From Acinetobacter gerneri DSM 14967 = CIP 107464 = MTCC 9824 (GTDB lineage: Bacteria > Pseudomonadota > Gammaproteobacteria > Pseudomonadales > Moraxellaceae), in contig NZ_KB849544.1 of NCBI RefSeq assembly GCF_000368565.1, positions 491,994-555,993 of the forward strand: 64,000 nt of DNA, given 5' to 3'. Of the stretch, positions 8,457-17,372 are shown piece after piece (within the stretch, counting starts at the first letter, position 1; every line of letters starts with the position of its first letter). The notes beneath the pieces are model-generated. The model was not told the DNA's origin and made no database searches. It saw nothing but the letters and a program-made list of their open reading frames with translations. Position numbers and translations under genes: made by a program.

Positions 8457-9446
8457 ATGACTCAATCAGCATTAGATCAATTAAAAGCATTTACTACCAT
8501 TGTTGCGGATACTGGCGATTTAAAAGCAATTGAAAAGTTTCGCCCATTAGATGCAACCACAAACCCATCTTTAATTACGGCTGCTGCTGAACAGCCTGAA
8601 AATAAAGATCTGATCGAATCAGCTTATATACAAGCAAAATCTGAAGCCTATACAGGTGATGCGCTGGTTGAACGCACGATCGATATTTTAACTGTCAAAC
8701 TCGGTGTTGAAATTTTAAAAATTGTAGAAGGTCGTGTTTCGACCGAAGTTGATGCTGCGCTTTCCTACGATACCGAAGCTACCATTGCTAAAGCCAAAGA
8801 ATTATTGGCGCTATATAAAGAATATGGTGTTGATCAAAATCGAATTTTAATCAAAATTGCATCAACATGGGATGGTATCCAAGCGGCGCGCGCGCTTGAA
8901 GCAGAAGGCATTCACTGTAATTTGACTCTACTTTTTGGTTTACACCAAGCTCGAGCTTGTGCTGATGCAAATGTAACGCTGATCTCTCCTTTTGTTGGCC
9001 GCATCTTAGATTGGTTTAAAAAAGCTGAAAATGTCGATCAATATCCAATTGATAAAGATCCTGGTGTGCTTTCAGTTAAACAAATTTATCATTACTACAA
9101 ACAACACCAAATCAAAACTGAAATTATGGGTGCAAGTTTCCGCAGTACCGACCAAGTCTTAGGTTTGGCGGGCTGTGATTTATTGACTGTATCGCCAAGT
9201 CTTTTACAACAATTAGCACAAGATTCACGTGAAATTAAAGCTGAATTGACTGCTGAACATGCACATGCGCATCAAGAACATCCATGTGCAGCAATTTCTA
9301 AAGATGAATTTAGACAAGAACTCGAACATGACTTGATGGCATTTCAGCTTTTACAAGGTGGTGTCGACGGTTTTATCAAAGCACGTGAACAATTGGCCGT
9401 ATTACTCCGCCAATCCTTTGGCTTAGATGCTTCAATAAGTGATTAA
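8457..9446 (+). CDS. tal: Transaldolase
   Basis: Pentose-phosphate pathway enzyme that moves a dihydroxyacetone unit between sedoheptulose 7-phosphate and glyceraldehyde 3-phosphate. The 329 residues fit the TalB class. Visible signatures are the N-terminal DATTNPSLI, the Schiff-base Lys133 in RILIKIASTWDG, NLTLLFG, and SPFVGRILDWF. The gene stands alone with a good terminator behind it; transketolase is encoded about 20 kb further on the opposite strand. Confidence 0.96.
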   Translation: MTQSALDQLKAFTTIVADTGDLKAIEKFRPLDATTNPSLITAAAEQPENKDLIESAYIQAKSEAYTGDALVERTIDILTVKLGVEILKIVEGRVSTEVDAALSYDTEATIAKAKELLALYKEYGVDQNRILIKIASTWDGIQAARALEAEGIHCNLTLLFGLHQARACADANVTLISPFVGRILDWFKKAENVDQYPIDKDPGVLSVKQIYHYYKQHQIKTEIMGASFRSTDQVLGLAGCDLLTVSPSLLQQLAQDSREIKAELTAEHAHAHQEHPCAAISKDEFRQELEHDLMAFQLLQGGVDGFIKAREQLAVLLRQSFGLDASISD

Positions 9447-9497
9447 TGTTATAAAAAATCAAATTAATCCTTAATTTGTGCATCAAAATAGCGCACT

Positions 9498-9540
9498 AAA
9501 AAGCTGAGTTTGTTATCATAAACATTCTCGGCTTTTTATT
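9498..9540 (+). terminator. Intrinsic terminator of tal
   Basis: An 11-bp stem AAAAAGCTGAG / CTCGGCTTTTT with an 18-base loop, followed by ATTT. Confidence 0.8.
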
Positions 9541-9576
9541 TGGCTGTGTCCTTACATCAACATTTGAGAGTATATC

Positions 9577-10227
9577 GTGTTCGGCATAACGGATATCGCG
9601 ACTTATATTATCGGTACTATTTTTATTGTGATATTACCGGGTCCAAATTCACTATACGTCATGTCGATTGCTTCGCGATTCGGGATTAAAGCTGGATACT
9701 TAGGTGCCTTTGGTGTATTTACAGGTGACCTTATCTTAATATTATGCACGGTATTAGGTGCTGCTTCACTATTACATGCTTTTCCATGGCTATTTGTTTT
9801 ATTAAAAGTTGTTGGTGCAGCTTATTTATCTTATCTTGGAATCAAATTACTCATTGCCTGTGTAAAAACGTGGCAGCATAAACCACAAAAAATCACATCA
9901 AGTCAAACAACGCAAAGCCTTGAACAAGCACACCCTTATCGCACTGCACTTACAATTAGTATTTTAAATCCTAAAGCAATTTTCTTCTACCTTTCATTTT
10001 TTGTGCAATTTGTAGATCCTAACTATACTTATCCTGCATTAAGCTTTGCTGCATTGTCTGTTATTTTACAGATTATTAGTTTGACCTATCTAACCATCTT
10101 AATTTTTTCGGGGGTCAAACTAGCCAATTTCTTTAATACACAATATAAAATTGCTGCTATTGGTGTAGCGTGCGTCGGTATATTATTTTGTGGTTTTGGC
10201 TTAAAACTCGCAACCTCCACTTTATAA
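9577..10227 (+). CDS. leuE: LeuE-type amino acid exporter (LysE superfamily)
   Basis: Inner-membrane exporter with about six hydrophobic segments, 216 residues. The start is GTG at 9577, with GAGAG a few bases upstream. The family motif PGPNSLYVMSIASRFGIKAG at residues 21-40 and the later NPKAIFFYLSFFVQF are characteristic, and the overall sequence aligns by eye with E. coli LeuE better than with RhtB or LysE. The probable role is efflux of leucine or related amino acids; the exact substrate cannot be read from sequence. Confidence 0.85.
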   Translation: MFGITDIATYIIGTIFIVILPGPNSLYVMSIASRFGIKAGYLGAFGVFTGDLILILCTVLGAASLLHAFPWLFVLLKVVGAAYLSYLGIKLLIACVKTWQHKPQKITSSQTTQSLEQAHPYRTALTISILNPKAIFFYLSFFVQFVDPNYTYPALSFAALSVILQIISLTYLTILIFSGVKLANFFNTQYKIAAIGVACVGILFCGFGLKLATSTL

Positions 10228-10267
10228 AGTTTTAATTCAAATCATCAAGCGATTATTTCACTCATTT

Positions 10268-10311
10268 TAAAATGCTGAAAACATCCTTTATTAACAGTAT
10301 ATTTCCAGCAT
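10268..10311. terminator. Possible hairpin between leuE and the SMR gene
   Basis: AAATGCTG pairs with CAGCATTT across a long loop between two convergent genes. The T-tract is poor, so this is a weak terminator candidate. Confidence 0.35.
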
Positions 10312-10332
10312 TTCATCTTGATCATTTAGGTA

Positions 10333-10677
10333 TCAATGCCCAGCTGTTTTTGAAAATAAATTAATCACGATTACTCCACATATAATCAAGGCTATTCCAA
10401 TCATTGCTGGCAAATCCAAACTCTGCTTAAAAACAACAAATGCAATGATAGCTGTCAAAATAATACCTACCCCAGCCCAAATCGCATAAGCAATACCAAG
10501 AGGAATGACTTTAACCACATGTGATAATAAATAAAAAGCAATGCAATAAAAGAACAGCACAGCGATCGAAGGAAGTAATTTTGTAAAACCTTCAGATTTA
10601 ACAATAAAAGTTGATCCAATAACTTCAGAAATAATGGCAAAACCAAGATAGATATAGGCTAATACTACTGGATTCAT
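10333..10677 (-). CDS. emrE: Small multidrug resistance efflux protein (EmrE/QacE type)
   Basis: 114-residue SMR pump with four membrane helices, working as a dimer that exchanges protons for cationic drugs. The membrane-embedded Glu18 (IISEVIGS), the GIAYAIWAGVG motif in helix 3 and the closing VIVINLFS are present. The start at 10677 is chosen because the protein then begins MNPVVLAYIYLG like EmrE, and AGAGAAAC lies upstream; extending to the in-frame ATG at 10737 would add 20 residues not found in the family. Related to, but not obviously identical with, AbeS of A. baumannii. Confidence 0.9.
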   Translation of the reverse strand: MNPVVLAYIYLGFAIISEVIGSTFIVKSEGFTKLLPSIAVLFFYCIAFYLLSHVVKVIPLGIAYAIWAGVGIILTAIIAFVVFKQSLDLPAMIGIALIICGVIVINLFSKTAGH

Positions 10678-10787
10678 CAAGTTTCTCTTTAAAATACGAC
10701 AATGGCGATAGTATAAGTTTGTTAAAAAATTGCGCAAATAAAATGAGAATATTTACGTTATATTTCATGAAATTTTAATATCAAAAA

Positions 10788-11507
10788 CTAATCTATAGTA
10801 TTTTTATCCCAAAAAGCTTGTCGAACTTCAGGCATCGCATTTAACAATTCTATAATTGGTTGAATTTCCTCGGTTTCAATTGAGCTTGCTATCAGCATCG
10901 CTTCAATTTCAACATCTTTTTCCCCGAAAGGATGAACATTGATATCTTTTGCAGGAAAATGATGACGGGTCAGTGCCAAATTCAATTCATCCATCACTTT
11001 CTTGGTTGCCATTTTATCGCAAACAATATAAATCACGTGAAGTACTTCTGACTCATCATCAAGAGGACTTCGATCAATCATATGTACAATAGGACGCAAT
11101 AACGTATTTGCAGCGATAATAAATAAGGTTGCAAGTAACGCTTCCAGTATTAAATCAGAACCAGCAGCCGCACCTACAGCTGCCGAGCACCATAACGTTG
11201 CTGCTGTATTTAAACCATGGATACTGCCTTCTTGACGCATAATGACGCCTGCGCCCAAAAAACCGATTCCAGATACCACATAAGCAATGACTCTTACAGC
11301 ACCATCAGCACCCGACAAATTATTTGCAATATCCACAAAAATTGCAGCACCAACTGCAACTAAAACATTGGTTCTTAACCCTGCCGTACGCTGACGATAT
11401 TGTCTCTCAAAGCCAATTAAACCGCCCAAGACAAAGGCTGTAAATAAGCTAATCAAGGTATCAACCGTATTAGAGACACTAAAGTGCTGCATGAATTGTA
11501 ATTGCAT
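10788..11507 (-). CDS. mgtC: MgtC/SapB-family membrane protein
   Basis: MgtC-type inner-membrane protein. The N-terminal domain has several helices and the family signature [20 protein letters not shown], followed by [14 protein letters not shown] and [20 protein letters not shown]. The last 80 residues form a soluble ACT-like domain. MgtC proteins are linked to growth in low magnesium and to intracellular survival; their molecular activity is still debated. The start is uncertain: the frame is open to an ATG at 11606, but the family-like part begins near 11507 and no candidate has a strong RBS. Confidence 0.85.
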   Translation of the reverse strand: MQLQFMQHFSVSNTVDTLISLFTAFVLGGLIGFERQYRQRTAGLRTNVLVAVGAAIFVDIANNLSGADGAVRVIAYVVSGIGFLGAGVIMRQEGSIHGLNTAATLWCSAAVGAAAGSDLILEALLATLFIIAANTLLRPIVHMIDRSPLDDESEVLHVIYIVCDKMATKKVMDELNLALTRHHFPAKDINVHPFGEKDVEIEAMLIASSIETEEIQPIIELLNAMPEVRQAFWDKNTID

Positions 11508-11958
11508 CTTTGAAAATTCTTTTTGTAGTTCGCGATCGTTGTTAGTATGCATCAAAAATATTGAATTCATATGAATAATAAAAAAATTTTGATTATTTTC
11601 TTGCAAATACGTGCCAATCAGCTCAAATAAAACTCACTTTTTAGTCATTTAAAAATATATAAGATATTTAAATTCAGTACATATATTAGGCATTTTTTCA
11701 ATTTCATATTTCGGTATTTTTGTTATTTTTAAAATATCAAGCCTAAAAAAATAAAAATGATTTAAAAATATACAAAATTTGATATATAGTGAATATAATA
11801 ACTATTTAAACCATTAAAACTCTATCATCCATTTTTATAAATAATGCAAAATAAATCACTAAAATAAGTTATAAAATCCTTTCTATCAATATATTTATTT
11901 ATATTTTATAAAACAATATTGTTTTTTATTTATTTAAATATTTATACTTTTTTTTAAA
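11508..11958. other. AT-rich stretch between mgtC and the insertion element
   Basis: Almost entirely A and T, with no gene I can support beyond the possible N-terminal extension of mgtC. It is typical of a permissive insertion target next to the IS. Confidence 0.5.
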
Positions 11959-13032
11959 GGCGGATTCAAGCAGCAAGTGCAACAGTATAAAAACCAGCCA
12001 TAACTTCACTTGGCGTATACCAGCCTAGTGTTTTTCTAGGACGATGGTTGAGTGAAAATTCTATCTGCTCTATTTCATCGTTTGACACGTCATCAAACGA
12101 TGATGATTTTGGCAGATATTGCCGGATTAAACCATTCGTATTTTCATTTCTAGCTCGCTGAATAGACTTGTAAGGATCAGCAAAATAAGTATCTATGCCG
12201 ACATCAGTAATTCTTTTGTGTTCGGCAAATTCCTTTCCATTATCAAATGTTACACTATAAGCATGGCTCATTCGTAAACGATCTAATGCACAAGTAATCG
12301 TTTTAGAGGATGCTCTCGTTGACCCTAAATGAACAATATGTACGTACAGGCTCTTTCGATCAACGAGGGTTAATAAAGCTCCTTTATGATGTTTACCAAT
12401 CACCGTATCACCTTCGAAATCTCCTAAACGTTGTCGCTGATCAATGACCTGGTCTCGGCAATGAATACTTGTTTTATCAATGATTTGCCCTCTACGATCC
12501 GTGTTTTTGTAACCTCGTTTTCGATATTTCTTCTGATGCCTTAAGTGTAGATGGAGGTTACCTCCTTGTGATTTATCTTGATAAATGTGCTGGTAAATCC
12601 ACTCATGTGAAGGTACATCCAGCCAACCGCGTTGTGTTAAAGCACCTGAAATTTGTTCTGGTGACCAGTCTAAGCCAATTAAGTAATCAATATAAGCGAA
12701 GGCAAATGCTGTCATGGATGATGAAGGATGGTACCGTCTTTGACTTGCAAATTTCGCTGCCTGTTGAGCTCTATATCCACGTTGCCCAGTATTTCTTTTT
12801 AACTCACGGTAGATGGTTGATCGTGAACGCCCTAACTCCCGAGCAAGGCTAGCGATTGAACTTTTACTTTTCAAAGTAGCATAAATTTCGTATCTTTCAT
12901 CTTGAGAAAGTTGGGTGTATTTCTTCATTGTGTGCTTTCCAATTGCGAGTTGAAAAAGTCTAATGATTCTATGAATACACCTAACTTTTTCAACTAACTA
13001 CAAGTGTGTTGCACTTGGGATTTGAATCTGCG
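11959..13032 (-). mobile_element. IS30-family insertion sequence, complete
   Basis: A 1074-bp element bounded by imperfect inverted repeats of about 25 bp (20 of 25 positions match; the conserved parts are GATTCAA and CAAGTGCAACA) at 11960-11984 and 13007-13031. It is flanked by AAA on both sides (11956-11958 and 13033-13035), consistent with a 3-bp target duplication, though in such A-rich DNA that could be chance. The transposase frame is intact and its TGA lies inside one inverted repeat. The length agrees with IS30-family members known from Acinetobacter such as IS18, from memory. Confidence 0.85.
11966..12928 (-). CDS. IS30-family transposase
   Basis: 320-residue DDE transposase. N-terminal helix-turn-helix at residues 5-45 (LSQDERYEIYATLK, then SIASLARELGRSRSTIYREL). 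The catalytic domain shows the three acidic blocks: DFEGDTVIGKHHKGALLTLV, VTFDNGKEFAEH and RARNENTNGLIRQYLP, ending with the family-typical LNHRPRKTLGWYTPSEV. There is no frameshift or stop, so the protein should be active. The gene fills the element almost from end to end. Confidence 0.96.
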   Translation of the reverse strand: MKKYTQLSQDERYEIYATLKSKSSIASLARELGRSRSTIYRELKRNTGQRGYRAQQAAKFASQRRYHPSSSMTAFAFAYIDYLIGLDWSPEQISGALTQRGWLDVPSHEWIYQHIYQDKSQGGNLHLHLRHQKKYRKRGYKNTDRRGQIIDKTSIHCRDQVIDQRQRLGDFEGDTVIGKHHKGALLTLVDRKSLYVHIVHLGSTRASSKTITCALDRLRMSHAYSVTFDNGKEFAEHKRITDVGIDTYFADPYKSIQRARNENTNGLIRQYLPKSSSFDDVSNDEIEQIEFSLNHRPRKTLGWYTPSEVMAGFYTVALAA

Positions 13033-13181
13033 AAATTTAATCTTTATATTCAAATATAAAAATTTATCAAAAAATCATTAATTTTAAATTAAATAAACCA
13101 CTATAAAAAATTACAAATTGTTACTTAATCTTCTTTTATTAATCATATAAATATGTTCACACATTAACTCGAGGAACTATT

Positions 13182-13394
13182 ATGAAGACAGATCTCCCAC
13201 TCAAAAAAGTAAAAAATGTTTATTTTAGAAATGGAGAACATCATATGGTTCTACTCAGTATATTTGCACATGCAGCAGAAAGACAAAATTGGACTTCTGA
13301 TGAAATACAGCAGGTTATCTGTGAAGCGAGAAAACATGACTATTTACATTTACTCAATACATTGAGATATTTTTGTGAAATAAAAAATATCTAA
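13182..13394 (+). CDS. Small protein of unknown function, copy 1 of a convergent paralogous pair
   Basis: 70 residues, preceded by GAGGAA at good spacing from the ATG. It is rich in charged residues with no signal peptide or membrane segment, so cytoplasmic. Core features shared with its neighbour on the other strand are KKVKNVYFRNGEH, LLSIF, RQNW, EI, EAR and DY-HL--TL; more than half the positions agree by eye. Probably a small helical protein. Function unknown. It lies 150 bases beyond the IS30 element. Confidence 0.75.
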   Translation: MKTDLPLKKVKNVYFRNGEHHMVLLSIFAHAAERQNWTSDEIQQVICEARKHDYLHLLNTLRYFCEIKNI

Positions 13395-13406
13395 TTTGAA
13401 GAAATA

Positions 13407-13434
13407 AATCCTTTTAAATATAAAAAGGATTTAT
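13407..13434. terminator. Bidirectional terminator between the small paralogues
   Basis: AAATCCTTTT pairs with AAAAAGGATTT with a short AT loop and T-rich flanks on both sides, between two convergent genes. Confidence 0.7.
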
Positions 13435-13460
13435 TTTAATTTTTTTAATGTGAATTTGAA

Positions 13461-13652
13461 TCATGCATAGGATTTTAATGTCTTTACTAAGTGTGCATAA
13501 TCTTTGCGTCTGGCTTCAGTAACCACTGTTTTAATCTCATTAAAATGCCAATTTTGTCTTTTTGCACTATAGATAAATATAGACAACAAAATCATCGGAT
13601 GTTCACCTTGTCTAAAGTATATTTGCTTAATTTTTTTATCAACTTTCATCAT
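13461..13652 (-). CDS. Small protein of unknown function, copy 2 of a convergent paralogous pair
   Basis: 63 residues, with a perfect GGAGGT just upstream of two consecutive ATG codons; the second (13649) has the better spacing. The sequence parallels the plus-strand neighbour: KKIKQIYFRQGEH, MILLSIF, RQNW, EIK, EARRKDYAHLVKTL. The pair therefore arose by inverted duplication or by insertion of a second family member in opposite orientation. Function unknown; predicted cytoplasmic. Confidence 0.75.
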   Translation of the reverse strand: MMKVDKKIKQIYFRQGEHPMILLSIFIYSAKRQNWHFNEIKTVVTEARRKDYAHLVKTLKSYA

Positions 13653-13882
13653 GTACCTCCAGCTTTATCTCAATATAGCAAGTACATAACAGCCTTTCTT
13701 AGCAATTGGGCATCGTCTAAATAGTAATTTGCGAATCTATAAGTATTTATATAAATGTGTTTTTTTGGATTATTTAAATTTTTTATCTAAGATTTTTGGG
13801 GTTAGATCATGATTTATAACTGACTTTGTAGAAATTTATAATTTGCTTGGTTCTATATTTTTATTATGTATTTTTTATAAAC
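13653..13882. other. Non-coding stretch upstream of the small protein gene
   Basis: AT-rich, no gene supported on either strand. It holds the ribosome-binding site and presumably the promoter of the minus-strand small gene. Confidence 0.5.
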
Positions 13883-13926
13883 AAAAAAATGCTGCTCACT
13901 CAAACAATCAAGTCAGCAGCACTTTT
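13883..13926 (-). terminator. Intrinsic terminator of pepN
   Basis: On the minus strand AAGTGCTGCT pairs with AGCAGCATTT, followed by a run of seven T, about 40 bases past the pepN stop codon. Confidence 0.75.
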
Positions 13927-13965
13927 CTAAACTCAATAACTACACATTGAAAAGATCAATAAAAC

Positions 13966-16572
13966 CTATACATTTAACATGCTATTTAGCGTCTCAACCA
14001 CATTTTTAGATTTCACTTCTGACTTGAGCCCCTCTAGCTGTGCTTTTACCGCGCTACGTTTAGGCTCAGCCAAAGTGTACCAACGCGTCAATACTTGCAA
14101 CAAACGAGAACCTACGATCGGATTTTTTTCATCTAAATATTTTGCTAAATCAATAAAATGCTGAATACCAAAACCCCATGCATTGACTGGATTGGCATTG
14201 AGCCCACCACTCACTGAACGAATACGGTTTGGTGTACCTAGATCATAATCCACATGATTGGTTAAGTATTGAATTGTTTCAGGACCAGCATTTGGATGTG
14301 CAGCTTGCAACATAAACCATTGATCGAGTGATAAAGGTTCATCTTTAAAGCGATTATAGAAGTCTTGTAGCACTTCTTTCGCTTGTGGTGCGTCATTCCA
14401 TACAAGTACGCGTAAAGCGCCTAAACGTTCAGACATATTGCCTGTTTCGTTGTATTGAGCTGTGGCCAAATCAAATGCTTCAGGATCACCTTGACGTGCC
14501 ATCATGCTCAACATAATATTTTTCAGCGCACGCACACCCATCGCTTGAGAGAAATCTTTCTGAGCGACTGGATCAAGCGCAAGATAGGTCTCCTTACAAA
14601 AATCACCCAAGCCACGTGCAAGTGATTCAAGTAAAGTTTCACGTGCTTCATGTACTATTTCTGGCTGATAATTTTCATCGATTCGACTACCCAAATAACC
14701 CTCAGTAGGCACATCAAACAAACGTGAAGCCAACAATGGATCTTTGCTAATCACAAATGGTAAAGTTTGTTGGATCGCATCCAAATACACTTTTGCATCA
14801 TGACCTTCGAGCAAAATACGCTCTAGCAAGGTCTGAGTCGCTTGCCATTGGTTAAAACCATTGGTTTCATATTTCAATAAAAATGCCAATTCTTCATCAG
14901 AATAGTTAAATTGCAAATTGACTGGTGCCGAGAAATTGCGAAGTAATGAAACCACAGGTTTTTCACTTACACCTGTAAACTCGATACTTGCCTCAGCTTG
15001 ATCAAACAAATACACGCCATCTTTAACAGCATTTTCAAATAAACTTTCAGAATGAAGTGTATATTGCTCACCTGTTTTTGCATTAAACAAAGCAAGTGCA
15101 ACTGGAATCGGTACTGCTTGTAAGTTTGGATATTTAGCATGCGCTTTCAAACTTTGTTTAAATGTCAAACGATAAGTTTGTGTCGCCTGATCATATTCAC
15201 CTTGTGCTTCTAGCTTTGGTGTACCCGGTTGGTTATACCATTTTAAAAATGCTGATAAATCAACACCAGAACCCGCAGTCAATGCTGCAACCCAATCTTC
15301 AACTGTCACCGCTTGCCCATCATGACGGCGGAAATATTCATCCGTACCTTTACGGAATTTTTCCTTGCCGAGCAGTGTCGACATCATACGGTTAATTTCT
15401 GCACCTTTTTCATACACAGTTGCAGTATAGAAGTTATTAATTTCTACAAAATGATCTGGACGTGGTGGGTGTGATAACGGACCCGCATCTTCTGGAAATT
15501 GATGTGCTTTAAGTACAGCTACATCGTCGATACGTTGTACAGCAGCAGACTGTAAGTCTTCTGAAAATGATTGATCACGGAAAACAGTCAATCCTTCTTT
15601 TAAGCACAATTGGAACCAATCACGACATGTAATTCGGTTACCAGTCCAGTTATGGAAATATTCATGTGCAATTACTGACTGAACTCGCATAATCGCAGCA
15701 TCAGTGGTGTATTCTTCATCGGCTAAAACACATGAGGTATTGAAAATATTTAAACCTTTATTTTCCATTGCCCCCATATTGAATTGACTTACAGCAACAA
15801 TCATATAATTATCAAGATCATATGGTCGTCCGTAATGTTCCTCATCCCATTGCATAGAATGTTTTAATGCTTGCATAGCGATATGACATTTTGGAATGTC
15901 TTTTTCGATCGCATAAATTTCCAAAGCAACATTACGCCCTTCAGAAGTCACATAATGATCTTTTAAAACAGCCAAATCACCAATCACACAAGCAAATAAA
16001 TAGCTTGGTTTTTTGGTTGGATCTTGCCAAATCGCATAATGACGACCATTTTCAGCCTCACCTGTTTCGAGCAAATTACCATTTGCCAATAAAACAGGAT
16101 ATTTTTTATCCGCTTCTACACGTGTAGTAAAGACTGACAAAACATCGGGACGATCTGGGTAATAGGTGATTTTACGGAAACCTTCAGGCTCATTTTGAGT
16201 CACATACAAATCACCAGCTTTATATAAACCTTCAAGCATGGTGTTGGTTTCAGGATGAATGACTACCGTTATTTCAAGCGTAACTGCATCTGGTGCATTG
16301 CTAATCACCAATTTTTCAGCATCAAGTTGATAATCCGCTTGAGATAAAGCTTGATCATTCAAGTGAATACTCTTTAATTCAAGATCACGCCCGAGCAAAA
16401 CCAAATCACCAACCGCTTGGCGTTTCATCAATAATTTAGATTTAACTTGGGTATGATCATCAAAAACAGAAATATCTAAATCAATAGATAGCACTTCAAA
16501 AGTTGGTTTTTGATAATCTTTTAAATAAACGGTTTGATCTGCTTCGACCACTGGATTTGCCGCGATATTCAT
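13966..16572 (-). CDS. pepN: Aminopeptidase N (M1 family)
   Basis: Cytoplasmic zinc aminopeptidase that removes N-terminal residues in the last steps of protein turnover. The 868 residues are the normal length of the proteobacterial enzyme. GAMEN exopeptidase motif at 267-271; zinc site HEYFH at 303-307 with the third ligand Glu326 in LKEGLTVF. Domains follow the usual order: N-terminal beta saddle, thermolysin-like catalytic domain, small beta-sandwich, large helical C-terminal domain from about residue 550. Single gene with its own terminator. Confidence 0.97.
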   Translation of the reverse strand: MNIAANPVVEADQTVYLKDYQKPTFEVLSIDLDISVFDDHTQVKSKLLMKRQAVGDLVLLGRDLELKSIHLNDQALSQADYQLDAEKLVISNAPDAVTLEITVVIHPETNTMLEGLYKAGDLYVTQNEPEGFRKITYYPDRPDVLSVFTTRVEADKKYPVLLANGNLLETGEAENGRHYAIWQDPTKKPSYLFACVIGDLAVLKDHYVTSEGRNVALEIYAIEKDIPKCHIAMQALKHSMQWDEEHYGRPYDLDNYMIVAVSQFNMGAMENKGLNIFNTSCVLADEEYTTDAAIMRVQSVIAHEYFHNWTGNRITCRDWFQLCLKEGLTVFRDQSFSEDLQSAAVQRIDDVAVLKAHQFPEDAGPLSHPPRPDHFVEINNFYTATVYEKGAEINRMMSTLLGKEKFRKGTDEYFRRHDGQAVTVEDWVAALTAGSGVDLSAFLKWYNQPGTPKLEAQGEYDQATQTYRLTFKQSLKAHAKYPNLQAVPIPVALALFNAKTGEQYTLHSESLFENAVKDGVYLFDQAEASIEFTGVSEKPVVSLLRNFSAPVNLQFNYSDEELAFLLKYETNGFNQWQATQTLLERILLEGHDAKVYLDAIQQTLPFVISKDPLLASRLFDVPTEGYLGSRIDENYQPEIVHEARETLLESLARGLGDFCKETYLALDPVAQKDFSQAMGVRALKNIMLSMMARQGDPEAFDLATAQYNETGNMSERLGALRVLVWNDAPQAKEVLQDFYNRFKDEPLSLDQWFMLQAAHPNAGPETIQYLTNHVDYDLGTPNRIRSVSGGLNANPVNAWGFGIQHFIDLAKYLDEKNPIVGSRLLQVLTRWYTLAEPKRSAVKAQLEGLKSEVKSKNVVETLNSMLNV

Positions 16573-16884
16573 AGAAAGTCCTGATTTAAAGTCTATGCTA
16601 GACAGTTATTTATAGTGATTCATGACTTTGATTTTCTATCAGAGATAGCATCAATAACATTGATCATACGTCAACTTCGAGCAACTGTCCGTACTGTTCG
16701 TTTAGAAAATGTAATGGGGATTGTTGAGTGACTTTTCAATTGATTATTTAATCTGACTTGATGAATTGACTACAAAACAAGCTTTTTTAATATGCTATTT
16801 TAAACATCACGCCAAACATCTATATGGCTTAGCATCTTTTATAAACTTCAAATAAAATACTTCACAAAAAAATTAGGCAAATTT
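16573..16884. other. Intergenic region between divergent pepN and a secreted-protein gene
   Basis: 312 bases that should hold two outward promoters. No gene, RNA or clear operator seen. Confidence 0.5.
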
Positions 16885-17331
16885 ATGAATAAATCTATAA
16901 CTTTTCTGCTTTTTATCGCAAGTCTTTGTGCGCAAAACAGTTTTGCAGACTATCGTCAAGCATATCTATGCTTAGCTTCTGGGGAAACCAAAAATATCTT
17001 GATGACCACACTCGATGAAAAAAATGCAGCAATCGACTTTAACCCTTTGATGTATTATCCGTATTTAAAAGAGATTGAAATATCAAGTGGTGGCGGTGTA
17101 GGGTTTGGAGATGAGCATACTGACATGGTCATGAATGATAATTATGATGAAATTGTCAATGGAAAAATCACAGGACAATATCAAACCGTTTCACGTAATC
17201 ATCGGATTGTTTCGGTCATCTATTTTAATAAACGAAACAATAAAACTATCAGCTTTTCCACTCCTTTAACGGCAAAGCAAAAAGCTGAAATCAACTCAAA
17301 ACTAAAAAGCACTGATTACTATTGCAAATAA
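16885..17331 (+). CDS. Secreted protein of unknown function
   Basis: 148 residues with a Sec signal peptide (hydrophobic residues 5-17, cleavage after SFA near residue 21). The mature part contains two cysteines, CLA near its start and the terminal YYCK, which could form a disulfide in the periplasm. A glycine-rich segment SSGGGVGFGDEH lies in the middle. I do not recognise a family. It is convergent with the broken hydrolase gene. Confidence 0.65.
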   Translation: MNKSITFLLFIASLCAQNSFADYRQAYLCLASGETKNILMTTLDEKNAAIDFNPLMYYPYLKEIEISSGGGVGFGDEHTDMVMNDNYDEIVNGKITGQYQTVSRNHRIVSVIYFNKRNNKTISFSTPLTAKQKAEINSKLKSTDYYCK

Positions 17332-17339
17332 AATGCTTC

Positions 17340-17362
17340 AGGCAGCTACACACAAGCTGCCT
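17340..17362. terminator. Hairpin between convergent genes
   Basis: An 8-bp perfect stem AGGCAGCT / AGCTGCCT with a 7-base loop. The T-tract is short, so termination may be weak. Confidence 0.55.
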
Positions 17363-17372
17363 AACTCTAAAA

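Noticed and set aside
11508-11606. 33-residue N-terminal extension of MgtC
   Set aside because: Open in frame, but without a ribosome-binding site and without family similarity; left out of the CDS though not excluded.
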